Part shown: positions 41,451-50,168 of the stretch, in pieces | How positions within the stretch are numbered: position 1 is the first letter of the stretch | How the letters are laid out: the number at the start of each line of letters is the position of its first letter | DNA from: Spirochaetaceae bacterium | GTDB lineage: Bacteria; Spirochaetota; Spirochaetia; DSM-27196; SKKC01 | Assembly (NCBI GenBank): GCA_007694005.1 | Contig: RECN01000102.1 | Coordinates: 1-64,000, forward strand | Length of the DNA stretch: 64,000 nucleotides | Direction: 5' to 3' | The notes under the pieces: model-generated | The model's input: the letters and a program-made list of their open reading frames with translations, nothing else | Told to the model about the DNA's origin: nothing | Databases searched by the model: none | Translations under genes and position numbers: made by a program

Positions 41451-43772
41451 CTATAGCTCTACCGTCTCACCGGGTGCAACGGAGTGCCTCTCGCCCCGGA
41501 CGCACACCGGTACGGCTTCGGTATTCGCCGGATCTGCCTGCAGTCGCACGTTGCTTCTTCCAATCTCAATTCTCAGATCGTTCTGACGGAAGGTCATCAG
41601 GAACTCGACCCGGTTCCATTGCGGAGGCATGTTCGGGTCCAGGTATACGCCGTCCTGATGCACCCGGGCACCGGCGAAACCAGAGACAACGATCTGCCAG
41701 GCAGCACCGCTTGCGGCAGTATGAATCCCGCCGATAAACGTACCTCCGCTGACTGCCTTGTTCGCGTTAAACAGATCGACCGTACACGATCGCATGAAGT
41801 ACTCATAGGCCTGGTCCATACGACCGATCCACGAGGCGACCATCGAATACACCGACAGGCTCAATGAACTGCCGTGTTGCGCGCGAGGCTCATAATACGC
41901 GTAGTTAGCCTTCATTACGTCCCGCTCGTACGCGTCCGGGTGAAGGGCGAACAGTTGTATGACATCGGCCTGTTTTGCAACCTGCGTGTGGACGGCTACC
42001 CCGTTGGGCCAGCCCCAGTACTCGCCGGGATCGAGAAGCCGGGACTCGAGCTCTTCAGGTCGAAGGTCTTCAAGCTCGAAAAATCGGTCGAACTGCGGGA
42101 TCACCCTATCCTCTTCGCGCGGTACGGGAATGTATATCTTCTCAAGCACCCGCTGCCAGTGCTCGGGCTCATCGTCGGAGAGCCGGATCTTCCGCTTCAG
42201 AGTCGCAAGCCCCTCCGGCGCGCGTTCAGCCAGGAGCTGATAGATCTGTAGGGCGCGCCGAAAGCTGTACTGCGCCTGATAGTTCGTGAACAGATTATTA
42301 TCGACATTTTCGTGATACTCGTCAGGGCCAAGCAGACGTATGTACTCGTACCGGTCACGGGCAGGATTGTAAAACGCCCTGATCCAGAGAAAGCGGGCGA
42401 TCTCGAACATCATCTCCGCGCCGTGGTCCAGGAGAAAATCAAAGTCACCGGTCGCCTGATAGTACTTCCAGATCGTGAACGCGATATCGGGACTGACGTG
42501 TATCTGCCAGTCGTTGAAGTGGTTTCGTATCTTCCGACCCGTCAGGACATCCTTGAAGAAAAACGACGGACATATCTCCTCGCCCGTATCCGCACTGACC
42601 CAGGCATAAAACGCACCTCCGTAGCCTAAATCCTCTGCCTTCTTACGCGCACCGTTGAGAGTCCGGTAGCGATACACCAGAATACGCCGTGCGATCTCCG
42701 GTTCGGTGTACATGAAGACCGGCAGGTTGAAGATTTCCTGATCCCAGAACGCGGCTCCCTGATATGCCTGGCAGCTGAGACCCCGGGCACCAATGGGCAG
42801 GTGATCGGTGTGCGCAGGGGTTGCGATGGCGTTCTGATACAGACAATAGCGAAGAACCGTCTGAGCCGCAGGGTCACCGTCTATAGAAACGTGGCAGCGG
42901 TTCCATCTGTCGTCCCAGACGGCCTTGTGTGACACGAGCAGGGCCTCATAGCCGGTTTCTACCGCCTTCTCGAGCGACGCGAGCGCTGCCCTCCGGGGCT
43001 CACCGGTATCGTTCCCGCTGTACACGGTCATATACTGGTTGAAAGAGATTCGCTGCCCGGACTCGAGATCGAAATCGTAAACCAGATAGCACGCATTCTT
43101 CTCCATACGACTGGAGGTTCGTGAAGGCTGCACGCCGGTCATGACGACCGTCGCTGCCACCGTAAGCGGGACGCCTTTTTCCTGTGTCACACAGTCGAAG
43201 TAGAGGCTGCCATCCTGCTCACCGCATTCGCGATCGGAAAAGTGTTCGCCGTTGAGACTCCAGATGTCACCGTCTATTCCGGCTGTGAAACGGACCTTCA
43301 TGTCACTGTGTGCATATAGACTATAGGTCTGACAGAGCAGATGAAGATCAGTGTACGATGCGAATCGGGCATCCCGTATTGAGACTTCGATTTCGTTCCC
43401 GCGGCCCCATTCGACCGACCGACGCTGGACACCGTAGCGGACGTTCAGAGAACGCTCATAGGAAAATGTATTTCCCTCGAACAGCGAGACTGGCGAACGG
43501 TCGGAGACGATATCGACCAGCTCAGCCTCCGCGAACAGTCCGTTGGGAACCGTGCACAGCTCGGTCCACTTACCGTCCGCGTTGTCGTAGGTGTCGGAAA
43601 CTACACAACCGACGTATTCAGCTTTCCGCCACTCCGGAAATGTACCTCGATATCCGAGGTATCCGTTTCCCGTCATGAAATTACTGCCGTTCGTGACCAG
43701 CTGCCCGGTCTCAAAACGTTGCTCAATTATGTCCCAACCACTCTCGGTAGCGAGATTATCCCGCAACTGCAT
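41451..43772 (-). CDS. Glycoside hydrolase family 65 disaccharide phosphorylase
   Basis: This 773-residue protein matches GH65 (maltose, trehalose or kojibiose phosphorylase family). Domains: N-terminal beta-sandwich (1-270), (alpha/alpha)6 barrel with FWDQEIF and the general acid E485 in GPDEYHEN, and a C-terminal beta domain. It would split an alpha-linked glucose disaccharide with phosphate to beta-glucose-1-phosphate and glucose. The specific linkage cannot be read from the sequence, and no beta-phosphoglucomutase gene adjoins it. AAGGAG lies 6 nt before ATG. Its promoter overlaps a palindrome shared with the gene at 63235, suggesting repression by a sugar-responsive regulator. Confidence 0.9.
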   Translation of the reverse strand: MQLRDNLATESGWDIIEQRFETGQLVTNGSNFMTGNGYLGYRGTFPEWRKAEYVGCVVSDTYDNADGKWTELCTVPNGLFAEAELVDIVSDRSPVSLFEGNTFSYERSLNVRYGVQRRSVEWGRGNEIEVSIRDARFASYTDLHLLCQTYSLYAHSDMKVRFTAGIDGDIWSLNGEHFSDRECGEQDGSLYFDCVTQEKGVPLTVAATVVMTGVQPSRTSSRMEKNACYLVYDFDLESGQRISFNQYMTVYSGNDTGEPRRAALASLEKAVETGYEALLVSHKAVWDDRWNRCHVSIDGDPAAQTVLRYCLYQNAIATPAHTDHLPIGARGLSCQAYQGAAFWDQEIFNLPVFMYTEPEIARRILVYRYRTLNGARKKAEDLGYGGAFYAWVSADTGEEICPSFFFKDVLTGRKIRNHFNDWQIHVSPDIAFTIWKYYQATGDFDFLLDHGAEMMFEIARFLWIRAFYNPARDRYEYIRLLGPDEYHENVDNNLFTNYQAQYSFRRALQIYQLLAERAPEGLATLKRKIRLSDDEPEHWQRVLEKIYIPVPREEDRVIPQFDRFFELEDLRPEELESRLLDPGEYWGWPNGVAVHTQVAKQADVIQLFALHPDAYERDVMKANYAYYEPRAQHGSSLSLSVYSMVASWIGRMDQAYEYFMRSCTVDLFNANKAVSGGTFIGGIHTAASGAAWQIVVSGFAGARVHQDGVYLDPNMPPQWNRVEFLMTFRQNDLRIEIGRSNVRLQADPANTEAVPVCVRGERHSVAPGETVEL

Positions 43773-43805
43773 GAAGCGCTCCTTGTGTTTATTGAAACTA
43801 TGCCG

Positions 43806-43816
43806 CGTTACTAACG
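43806..43816. promoter_or_regulatory. Palindromic operator CGTTACTAACG at the GH65 start site
   Basis: CGTTA-C-TAACG is a perfect palindrome lying at the predicted transcription start of the GH65 gene. The 14-bp context CCGCGTTACTAACG (43803-43816) recurs exactly at 63204-63217. The size and position fit a LacI/GalR-like repressor site; this is inference. Confidence 0.65.
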
Positions 43817-43820
43817 TCTA

Positions 43821-43849
43821 ATTATAAACGGGAAGCGTGGAGCTCACAA
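43821..43849 (-). promoter_or_regulatory. GH65 gene promoter
   Basis: On the minus strand TTGTGA, a 17-bp spacer and a perfect TATAAT (43821-43826) form a strong sigma-70-type promoter. Its start site would fall within the palindrome at 43806-43816, leaving a leader of about 42 nt. Confidence 0.7.
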
Positions 43850-44120
43850 GAAACCGTTCGCCTTCAGTCGTTAATCCGACCGTTCGTTCTAAATGATTTG
43901 ACATTCGTTCATGTTTCACATAGTCTATAAGACATCAAAATAAGGGAGGAATGCGCCATCGCGACTTCCCTTGCGTGGTCCGCTGTGTTTTCCACCAGAT
44001 TCCGCAGGAGACCACCAGCCTGCCGGCCACCCCGATCTGTTCACCGCGTTCCGGTGGTCCGGGGAGGCCGTGCGGCATCCAGATTGCATGCCCGGCGATA
44101 TGATCCTCGAGCAGGAATAG
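43850..44120 (+). other. Non-coding stretch with an orphan promoter and ribosome-binding site
   Basis: TTGACA at 43898-43903 is followed at 17 bp by a weak -10 (TAGTCT) and, from about 43943, by AAGGGAGG just before an ATG at 43951. The reading frame from that ATG is about 50 codons of atypical composition and the spacing is too short, so a protein is doubtful. A leader or small RNA running towards the tRNA is possible. Longer frames on both strands across 43935-44153 look like noise. Confidence 0.3.
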
Positions 44121-44150
44121 TTGACAGGAGCTCGAGCATTGCACTACAGT
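44121..44150 (+). promoter_or_regulatory. Promoter of tRNA-Ala
   Basis: A perfect TTGACA (44121-44126), an 18-bp spacer and TACAGT (44145-44150) place the transcription start a few bases before the mature tRNA 5' end at 44165. The gene at 44272 may be read through from it. Confidence 0.65.
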
Positions 44151-44164
44151 CACACAGAACGTCC

Positions 44165-44238
44165 GGGGGTGTAGCTCAGTTGGCTAGAGTACGTGAATGG
44201 CATTCACGGGGTCACGGGTTCGAATCCCGTCACCTCCA
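44165..44238 (+). tRNA. tRNA-Ala (anticodon GGC)
   Basis: A full cloverleaf can be drawn: 7-bp acceptor stem, D stem GCTC/GAGT, anticodon stem CGTGA/TCACG with loop ATGGCAT (anticodon GGC at 44199-44201), T stem ACGGG/CCCGT with loop TTCGAAT, discriminator A. The acceptor contains the G3-U70 wobble pair that identifies alanine tRNAs. CCA is not encoded. Confidence 0.95.
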
Positions 44239-44271
44239 GTCGTCCAACTTTTAAGGAAACCAAAGGTCGCT

Positions 44272-45930
44272 ATGGCCGGAACATCCGGACCCTCACGAAA
44301 TGCAGGTTCCTCACCAGATGTCGATCCCGATCTCGCGGATCTCCTGGGAGCAAGTGAATCCACTCCCGATTTCAACGAGCTTTTTGATACTGGAGAAACA
44401 CAGAAAAAGTCTGACGCTGCCAGATCGGACGACCAGCCGCTCGGAAGTACCGAAAAGCGCTTCGAAAAAATCGAGCCCGCATTCGGCGATCCACACGAGT
44501 TTTTTTCATCCGCAAACTACTACAAGCAGATCCTTACCGGCGAAGGCGATATTTCGAAAAGAATTCACGGCTTGCTCGGAAGCTTTCTGAAGGCTGAAGA
44601 TCCGCAGGATCGCAGTATGTACCGGGGCAAGCTTGGCCCGGCGATCTGGGAACTCGTGTCAGGGATTGCCACACAGGCTGGATCACACCTCGGTCTGGAA
44701 AAACGGCTCTTCCAGCGTTTCCATCTGCTTCTACCGACCATGATCAACCCTGATCAGCGTGAACTGCTTGCCCGTGTTCCTGTAAAAAACAGGACCGGCG
44801 AACCCGTTTTTTATGTGGATGAATGGCTCGAGCAGGTTGGAAGCGGTCGGGTGAATCAAAGCGCGACCGACGAGACCAAGCTCCATGCCCGCTCGCAGAA
44901 CGAGAAACTCAACTCCCGTCTCGAGAAGACCCGTGGGCGGCGACAGGCACAGGAACAGCTCATACGAAACAAGCTCGAGGAGCTTCGGTCGAACGAGCAG
45001 CGACTGACCCAGCTGGTCCGGGAGATCACGACACACGAAACGCGTTCCGACATGGAGGACCTCATCCTGCCCTACACGGACGCGCAGAAGTCCAATTTTT
45101 CCGACGTGTCGTCGATCATGCGACGCATGAGCAATCTCGGCAGGGAACTTGAACGTGACTATCGGGATCTTGACTCACTGCTCGACGAACTCAAGGAGCT
45201 TTCGGAGCAGAGCGAGGACAGCGAAGACGTGTTTGAGAGTATGGACACCAAAGCCGCTGCGGCGGAAGTCGGTACGGTACGGCAGATGGCGAAGCTCTGC
45301 GTCGGCCGACAGGGCAATCATTTTCCACTCGTCTATAAGCAGTACTTCAAGGCAAGCAGCTTTGATATTGGTACCCGGGAAAATGTCATTAACATTCTCG
45401 CCGACGTCGAACGCCTTGATCCCGAACTGTTTCACAGGACATTCAAGCAGCAGACAAACCGCATCATACCCAATGTAATTCTGATTCCCTGTTACGGAGA
45501 TACCGGCGTGTGCTGGGAACCGTTCGAGCGCCTGAACCGCGCGACAAGTCGCGGACGTCTGGCGATACCCATGTACCCCAAGGACCTCAAAGTTGCCGTA
45601 ATCACTGCCTGTGCAGATCTACGCTGGCAGGTTGCAAAGGAGAAGGCCGCCCACTACTGGATGGAGGAAGGCCTGACCGGCTGGTATTATCAGTGGTTCA
45701 GCGAACACAAAATGAAAGGGGACGTGAAAGACAAGTTCATCGAAGATTACGTCCTGTGGATCAGCAAGGAGAGTGAGGGCACACAGAAACTCGACCGGGA
45801 AGTCCGGTCAATATTCTGGCGCTACATCCCCTTCCCCCAGGACCTTCGGGATACTCTCAAGAACCGGGGATTCGTGTACCAGGAGCTGTACAAGAAGGAT
45901 CAGAACCGGGCGATTTCCGACGGTTATTGA
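44272..45930 (+). CDS. Large coiled-coil protein of unknown function
   Basis: The ATG at 44272 (AAAGG 7 nt upstream) is chosen; the frame runs on into the tRNA but those codons cannot be coding. The product is 552 residues: an acidic, disordered N-terminus (1-70), a helical region (75-190), a charged coiled coil (about 200-320), and a compact C-terminal domain (350-552) rich in Trp, Tyr and Cys (CYGDTGVCWEPF, YVLWISKES). No enzyme motif or membrane segment is seen, so a cytoplasmic structural or scaffold role is likely. I do not recognise the family. Confidence 0.75.
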   Translation: MAGTSGPSRNAGSSPDVDPDLADLLGASESTPDFNELFDTGETQKKSDAARSDDQPLGSTEKRFEKIEPAFGDPHEFFSSANYYKQILTGEGDISKRIHGLLGSFLKAEDPQDRSMYRGKLGPAIWELVSGIATQAGSHLGLEKRLFQRFHLLLPTMINPDQRELLARVPVKNRTGEPVFYVDEWLEQVGSGRVNQSATDETKLHARSQNEKLNSRLEKTRGRRQAQEQLIRNKLEELRSNEQRLTQLVREITTHETRSDMEDLILPYTDAQKSNFSDVSSIMRRMSNLGRELERDYRDLDSLLDELKELSEQSEDSEDVFESMDTKAAAAEVGTVRQMAKLCVGRQGNHFPLVYKQYFKASSFDIGTRENVINILADVERLDPELFHRTFKQQTNRIIPNVILIPCYGDTGVCWEPFERLNRATSRGRLAIPMYPKDLKVAVITACADLRWQVAKEKAAHYWMEEGLTGWYYQWFSEHKMKGDVKDKFIEDYVLWISKESEGTQKLDREVRSIFWRYIPFPQDLRDTLKNRGFVYQELYKKDQNRAISDGY

Positions 45931-45931
45931 G

Positions 45932-46228
45932 TTAATCCACGCGCTTCCGCGGCGGCACCTTCCTGCTCCGAAAGATCGGCTCGAAGTACTTCTCAAGGTC
46001 GAACTTCTTCGACAGCAATTTCACTGCGTAATGGTACAGCACATAGGTCACGACGATGGTCGCGAGAAACACCAGGGCGACAGCCAGGGTTCCGAACTCA
46101 GGAGACATGGTCGGCGGAGCAATGGCGGACAGGATCACGAGAAGCACCGTAAAGACGATACCCATAACCAGAACATTCAGCACCGTAGCGCCGAGCACAA
46201 AGAGTATTGTATTAACCTTCTTGTTCAT
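45932..46228 (-). CDS. Small inner-membrane protein downstream of lspA
   Basis: From the ATG at 46228 (AGAAGG 8 nt before) the protein is 98 residues, with two membrane helices (about 8-32 and 45-68) and a strongly basic tail. Its start lies inside the lspA 3' end (17-bp overlap), so it is translationally coupled to lspA. Function unknown. Confidence 0.6.
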   Translation of the reverse strand: MNKKVNTILFVLGATVLNVLVMGIVFTVLLVILSAIAPPTMSPEFGTLAVALVFLATIVVTYVLYHYAVKLLSKKFDLEKYFEPIFRSRKVPPRKRVD

Positions 46229-46802
46229 CCGAAACACCTTCTGTTGACGAGCGAGTCGCGTGTTGATTCCGTCGGTTTTTCGTCTCGAATACGATCGTAC
46301 TCACGACAAAGCCTATCCCGCACACGACGACCGCTGCATCGGCAACGTTGAATGTGGGCCAGCGTTCCATGCCGAAGAGGCCGAAAAACGCGACATCGAT
46401 GAAGTCTACCACACCTTCCGGACGAATAAAACGGTCGACGAGGTTCCCGAGACCACCTCCGAGCACACCAGCGAGCATCCAGGTCTGCACGACATTCAGT
46501 TCAGCCGACCGCCAGTAATAGACGCCGACACCGATGATGACCGCGGCTGGAAGCAGCATGAAGACTATGCCACGCCAGGGTTCGGGAATGCCGTATCCGA
46601 GTGAAAACGCAACCGCCGGATTTCTCGTGTGTATGATGCGGATAAGACCGTCAAACCAGCGTAGCCCGACTGTATAGATCGGAATGCGCGCGACAACTAT
46701 GGCCTTCGTAAGCTGATCAAGAACGATAACGACTGCCGCGAGGCTGAGCGCATCAATCCTGCATCGGGCCGATCGAAAGGGAAAATCTGTCATATCTGTC
46801 AA
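46212..46802 (-). CDS. lspA: Lipoprotein signal peptidase (signal peptidase II)
   Basis: This 196-residue protein has four membrane helices and both catalytic aspartates in their motifs: GGGLGNLVDRF (near 115-125) and FNVADAAVV (near 150-158). It cleaves signal peptides from prolipoproteins after lipidation, which fits the lipoproteins in this window (the Omp85 protein and the CapA-like protein) and Lnt at 55203. It overlaps the NIF3 gene by ATGA. A Ser/Thr/Glu-rich C-terminal tail of about 25 residues is longer than usual. Confidence 0.93.
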   Translation of the reverse strand: MTDMTDFPFRSARCRIDALSLAAVVIVLDQLTKAIVVARIPIYTVGLRWFDGLIRIIHTRNPAVAFSLGYGIPEPWRGIVFMLLPAAVIIGVGVYYWRSAELNVVQTWMLAGVLGGGLGNLVDRFIRPEGVVDFIDVAFFGLFGMERWPTFNVADAAVVVCGIGFVVSTIVFETKNRRNQHATRSSTEGVSDEQEG

Positions 46803-47563
46803 AGTCCTGTAGGTACATCGATGAACGTGGTTTCAACCTCAGGATACTCGCCGGAAAGCTTTTCCGCCAGTGCTTTCACCCCCCAGATTTCTGTCAGATA
46901 GTGCCCGCCGAAAACGACCGAGATCTCTGATTCGAGCGCCTTGTGATACATTGTGTGCTCCGCGTCGCCGGTAATAAACAGGTCAAGACCATTCGAGACC
47001 GCCTCGTCGAGCGAACTGCCTCCACCCCCACTGACCAGGCCAACGGTCTGTATCTGCGTAGCGCCGAAAGGAAGTATGCCCAGGGGAGCATCGACCCCGC
47101 CGAAAAGCCGGGTGACAAGCGCTTCAATCGAAAGAGGAGCGGCCAGACTCCCCATGCAGCCGATATCCCTGCCGCGGAAACGGCCGAAGGGCTGCAGATC
47201 AGCAAGTCCGAGCGCCCGTGCCATCTGTGCGTTATTGCCGTAAACCATGTGCTGATCAAGCGGTAGATGAATCGCGTATAAGCCCATGTCGTGCTCAATG
47301 AGATGTCGCAGGCGGGAGTAATGAGCATCGCGTACCGCCTGTTCGCGTCCCCAGAAGATCCCGTGGTGGACAAGCAGAAGATCCGCGTTCCAGACCGTTG
47401 CCCGATGAAAGGTCTCAAGACAGGCATCCACGGCAAACGCAACGCGTTGCACCTCAGGGTTTCGGCGAGCAACCTGTAGACCGTTCAGGGAAGGATCCAC
47501 CGACTCGAAGTCATCGATGGGAAGAAAAGATCGAAACCATGTATCAAGCGTTTCCAGTCGCAT
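46799..47563 (-). CDS. NIF3/YbgI family metal-binding protein
   Basis: This 254-residue NIF3-family protein has SLNGLQV, LLVHHGIFW (near 64-72), LPLDQH and the C-terminal GDAEHTMYH motif, which together make the dinuclear metal site of the family. It is often annotated as GTP cyclohydrolase 1 type 2, but the physiological role is not settled. It starts the nif3-lspA-small membrane protein operon and diverges from the Lon-like gene. Confidence 0.88.
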   Translation of the reverse strand: MRLETLDTWFRSFLPIDDFESVDPSLNGLQVARRNPEVQRVAFAVDACLETFHRATVWNADLLLVHHGIFWGREQAVRDAHYSRLRHLIEHDMGLYAIHLPLDQHMVYGNNAQMARALGLADLQPFGRFRGRDIGCMGSLAAPLSIEALVTRLFGGVDAPLGILPFGATQIQTVGLVSGGGGSSLDEAVSNGLDLFITGDAEHTMYHKALESEISVVFGGHYLTEIWGVKALAEKLSGEYPEVETTFIDVPTGL

Positions 47564-47636
47564 ATCAGCTACTATCGGCCGTGAGCGCTGCGGAAATCAA
47601 GCGGTCACACAGTAGTCACGTGAGGCCCGCACAGCT

Positions 47637-50081
47637 ATGATGTCCGCTATGGGTCAGAACGAAAAGGTCTCATCCGGCGCATCGCACGCCGCCGCGTACC
47701 GACTCCCGTCGGAGCAGGTGCGCTTTACCATTTCCGAAGAAGAACTCGGGCCGATAAACGGTGAACAGCCGAGCTTCGACATTATCGGACAACCTCGAGC
47801 GATGCGCGCCCTCCGCATGGCCGTGCGCATTGGAGCAAAAGGCTACAACGTGTTTGCCACCGGCCCGGCGGGTACCGGCAAACGTACTGCAATCATGCGG
47901 GTCCTCGAGGAAGAAGCACGAGGCGTGGATCACCTCAGGGACATCGTGTATGTCTACGGTTTCGAGCAGGAAGAACGCCCGCCAGTACTCTGTTTCAAAC
48001 CGGGCGATGCTCGCGTCTTTCGAAACATGATCTCCGAACTCATGGTGAAACTGAAGGAACTCGTCCAGGAGCTGCTCGAGCGGCAGGCCTTCAAGACGGA
48101 GAAGGACCGCATCCTGCTCTCGACCGAAGGCTGGGAAAACCGGCTCGTCCGGGAGTTTGAGAGCCGCCTGAGTGAGGACGGGTTTGTCGTCGAACACGCC
48201 TCAGAAACAGAAGAGGGACTCGCCGAACTCTACCCCATAGTCGACGGCGATCCGGTGAGCTTCGAAGAGCTGCAGCGCATGCTGACAGCCGGTCGGCTTG
48301 ACGAAGCCGAGTGGAACGAGAAGCGGGAAAAGTACCATAAGTACATGGACGAGCTTCAGACAATCTACCAGAAGCTGCAGGTAAACCGGCAGAACATGGA
48401 GCAGTCACTCGACGAACTGACGCTTCAGACCATAGATCCCGACCTGAAAGAGGCATTTGCACCTCTGCGTGCGCGTTTTGAGGAAGCAGAGGTGCAGCGC
48501 TACCTGGACCGGCTGTTTGCCGATGTCAGGCTCAATCTACGCTACTTTCTGCCTGATGCACCTGCCAAGGATGAAGATGAGAACCCCGCCCTGTCGCGCT
48601 ACCACGTGAACATCGTGGTTGATCACGCTGAAACAGAAAAGGCACCGATCGTATTCGAGAGCAACCCCGACTACCCGACCCTTTTCGGGACGCAGGAACC
48701 GGTTCCCGAAGGATCACACGAGCACCGCAGTGGCTTTATGATGCTTAGAGCGGGTTCACTTCTTCGCGCAAACGGCGGGTATCTTGTTCTCAGAGCAGAA
48801 GATCTGCTCGAAGAAGAAGAAGCCTGGATAACCCTCAAGAGAGCCCTTCAGGACGGTGTCACCGAGATCAGGCCGACCCCCATGCCGTTTCAACCTTTCG
48901 GTGTGGGTCTTAAGCCCTGGCCCGTACCGCTGCAGGTAAAAGTGATCGTAATGGGTCCAGACTCCGTATACGACGTGCTGTATAACACCGACGAAGAGGT
49001 ACAGAAACTGTTCAAGGTTCCCGCGGAGTTCGACAGCTCCATGGACCGGACACCGGAATCGATCCGACAGTACACCCGCTTTCTGCAGCTTACCGTACGC
49101 GAAGAAGGCCTGCTTCCGCTCTCGCCGGGTGGTGTTGCAGCGATTGTCGAGCACGGCGTCAGGCTGACCGAGTTCCGCGCGAAGCTCACGACCCGGTTTT
49201 CGGCCATCGCCGACCTTCTCAGAGAAGCTGACTACTTCGCCCGAAGCCGGGACGGATCGGCAGAGATCGACCGCGAGGCGGTTGAGGCCGCTCTGAACGA
49301 GCGTAAGTTCCTGTACAGCCTGCCCGAAGAGAAGATCGATGAGCAGATCATCGGTCGCGAACTCCTGATCGAAGTCACCGGCAGCGCGGTCGGCCGGATC
49401 AACGGGCTCGCCATCCTCGACCGGGGCTATTACGCATTTGCCCGCCCCATGCTTATCACCGCGCGTTCGAGCGTCGGCGATGACGGCATTATCAACATAG
49501 AGCGGGAGAGCGGCCTGTCCGGCGAGATTCACGACAAAGGGGTCTACATCATCGAAGGTTTTCTGCGCTCCACCTACGCCAGGGATATACCCCTGTCGCT
49601 GCGCGCAAGCATTGCCTTCGAGCAGAGCTACATAGAAGTCGACGGTGACTCGGCCTCGAGCTCCGAGGTCTATGCACTGCTTTCATCAATTACCGACATA
49701 CCGCTTCGGCAGGACATTGCTGTGACCGGGTCGGTCAATCAGATGGGAGAGGTTCAACCCGTTGGTGGCATCAGCGAAAAAATCGAAGGGTTCTTCGAAG
49801 TGTGCAGCAGACTCGGTATGACCGGTGATCAGGGGGTCATTATACCGGCAGGCAATATTCCGAACCTGATCGTGTCGAGGGACGTGCAGAAGGCTGTAGA
49901 CACGGGACAGTTCCACATCTACGCGGTCCACACCATCGACGAGGGAATCAGCATCCTCACCGGGCTGTCGGCCGGCACGCGGACCGGGGACGGCAGCTTC
50001 CCTGCCGGTTCAGTCAACGCCCGCGTACAGGACAGCCTTCTTACCATGGCCAGACAGATGAAGTCTTTCTCGGATGACTAG
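47637..50081 (+). CDS. Lon-like AAA+ protease (LonH/YcbZ type)
   Basis: This 814-residue protein belongs to the Lon branch with the AAA_32 ATPase rather than classical Lon: no N-terminal LAN domain. Walker A is GPAGTGKRTA (near 79-88). A long helical insert (about 160-300) lies within the ATPase. The S16 protease has the Ser-Lys dyad in VDGDSASSSE and GGISEKIEGF (about 670-720). It should be an ATP-dependent cytoplasmic protease. Two in-frame ATGs occur at the start (47637 and 47640); a further Met follows at codon 5, and the exact start is uncertain. Confidence 0.88.
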   Translation: MMSAMGQNEKVSSGASHAAAYRLPSEQVRFTISEEELGPINGEQPSFDIIGQPRAMRALRMAVRIGAKGYNVFATGPAGTGKRTAIMRVLEEEARGVDHLRDIVYVYGFEQEERPPVLCFKPGDARVFRNMISELMVKLKELVQELLERQAFKTEKDRILLSTEGWENRLVREFESRLSEDGFVVEHASETEEGLAELYPIVDGDPVSFEELQRMLTAGRLDEAEWNEKREKYHKYMDELQTIYQKLQVNRQNMEQSLDELTLQTIDPDLKEAFAPLRARFEEAEVQRYLDRLFADVRLNLRYFLPDAPAKDEDENPALSRYHVNIVVDHAETEKAPIVFESNPDYPTLFGTQEPVPEGSHEHRSGFMMLRAGSLLRANGGYLVLRAEDLLEEEEAWITLKRALQDGVTEIRPTPMPFQPFGVGLKPWPVPLQVKVIVMGPDSVYDVLYNTDEEVQKLFKVPAEFDSSMDRTPESIRQYTRFLQLTVREEGLLPLSPGGVAAIVEHGVRLTEFRAKLTTRFSAIADLLREADYFARSRDGSAEIDREAVEAALNERKFLYSLPEEKIDEQIIGRELLIEVTGSAVGRINGLAILDRGYYAFARPMLITARSSVGDDGIINIERESGLSGEIHDKGVYIIEGFLRSTYARDIPLSLRASIAFEQSYIEVDGDSASSSEVYALLSSITDIPLRQDIAVTGSVNQMGEVQPVGGISEKIEGFFEVCSRLGMTGDQGVIIPAGNIPNLIVSRDVQKAVDTGQFHIYAVHTIDEGISILTGLSAGTRTGDGSFPAGSVNARVQDSLLTMARQMKSFSDD

Positions 50082-50106
50082 TTATACAGGTTTAATATTT
50101 CCACAC

Positions 50107-50134
50107 TTGACCTGAACGCGCTCGCGATTATTAT
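50107..50134 (+). promoter_or_regulatory. Promoter of the HDOD gene
   Basis: TTGACC (50107-50112), a 16-bp spacer and TATTAT (50129-50134) form a good sigma-70-type promoter 35 bp before the ATG at 50169, which has AAGGA as ribosome-binding site. Confidence 0.6.
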
Positions 50135-50168
50135 GTAAACAGCAGTAGCATAACAAAAAGGATGCCTC

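Noticed and set aside
43951-44103. 50-codon frame after AAGGGAGG
   Set aside because: The ribosome-binding site is only about 1 nt from ATG and the product is rich in Pro, Arg and Cys with no recognisable pattern.
43935-44153. 72-residue frame on the minus strand before the tRNA
   Set aside because: It crosses the tRNA promoter, has no ribosome-binding site and an implausible composition (many Trp, Cys, Pro).
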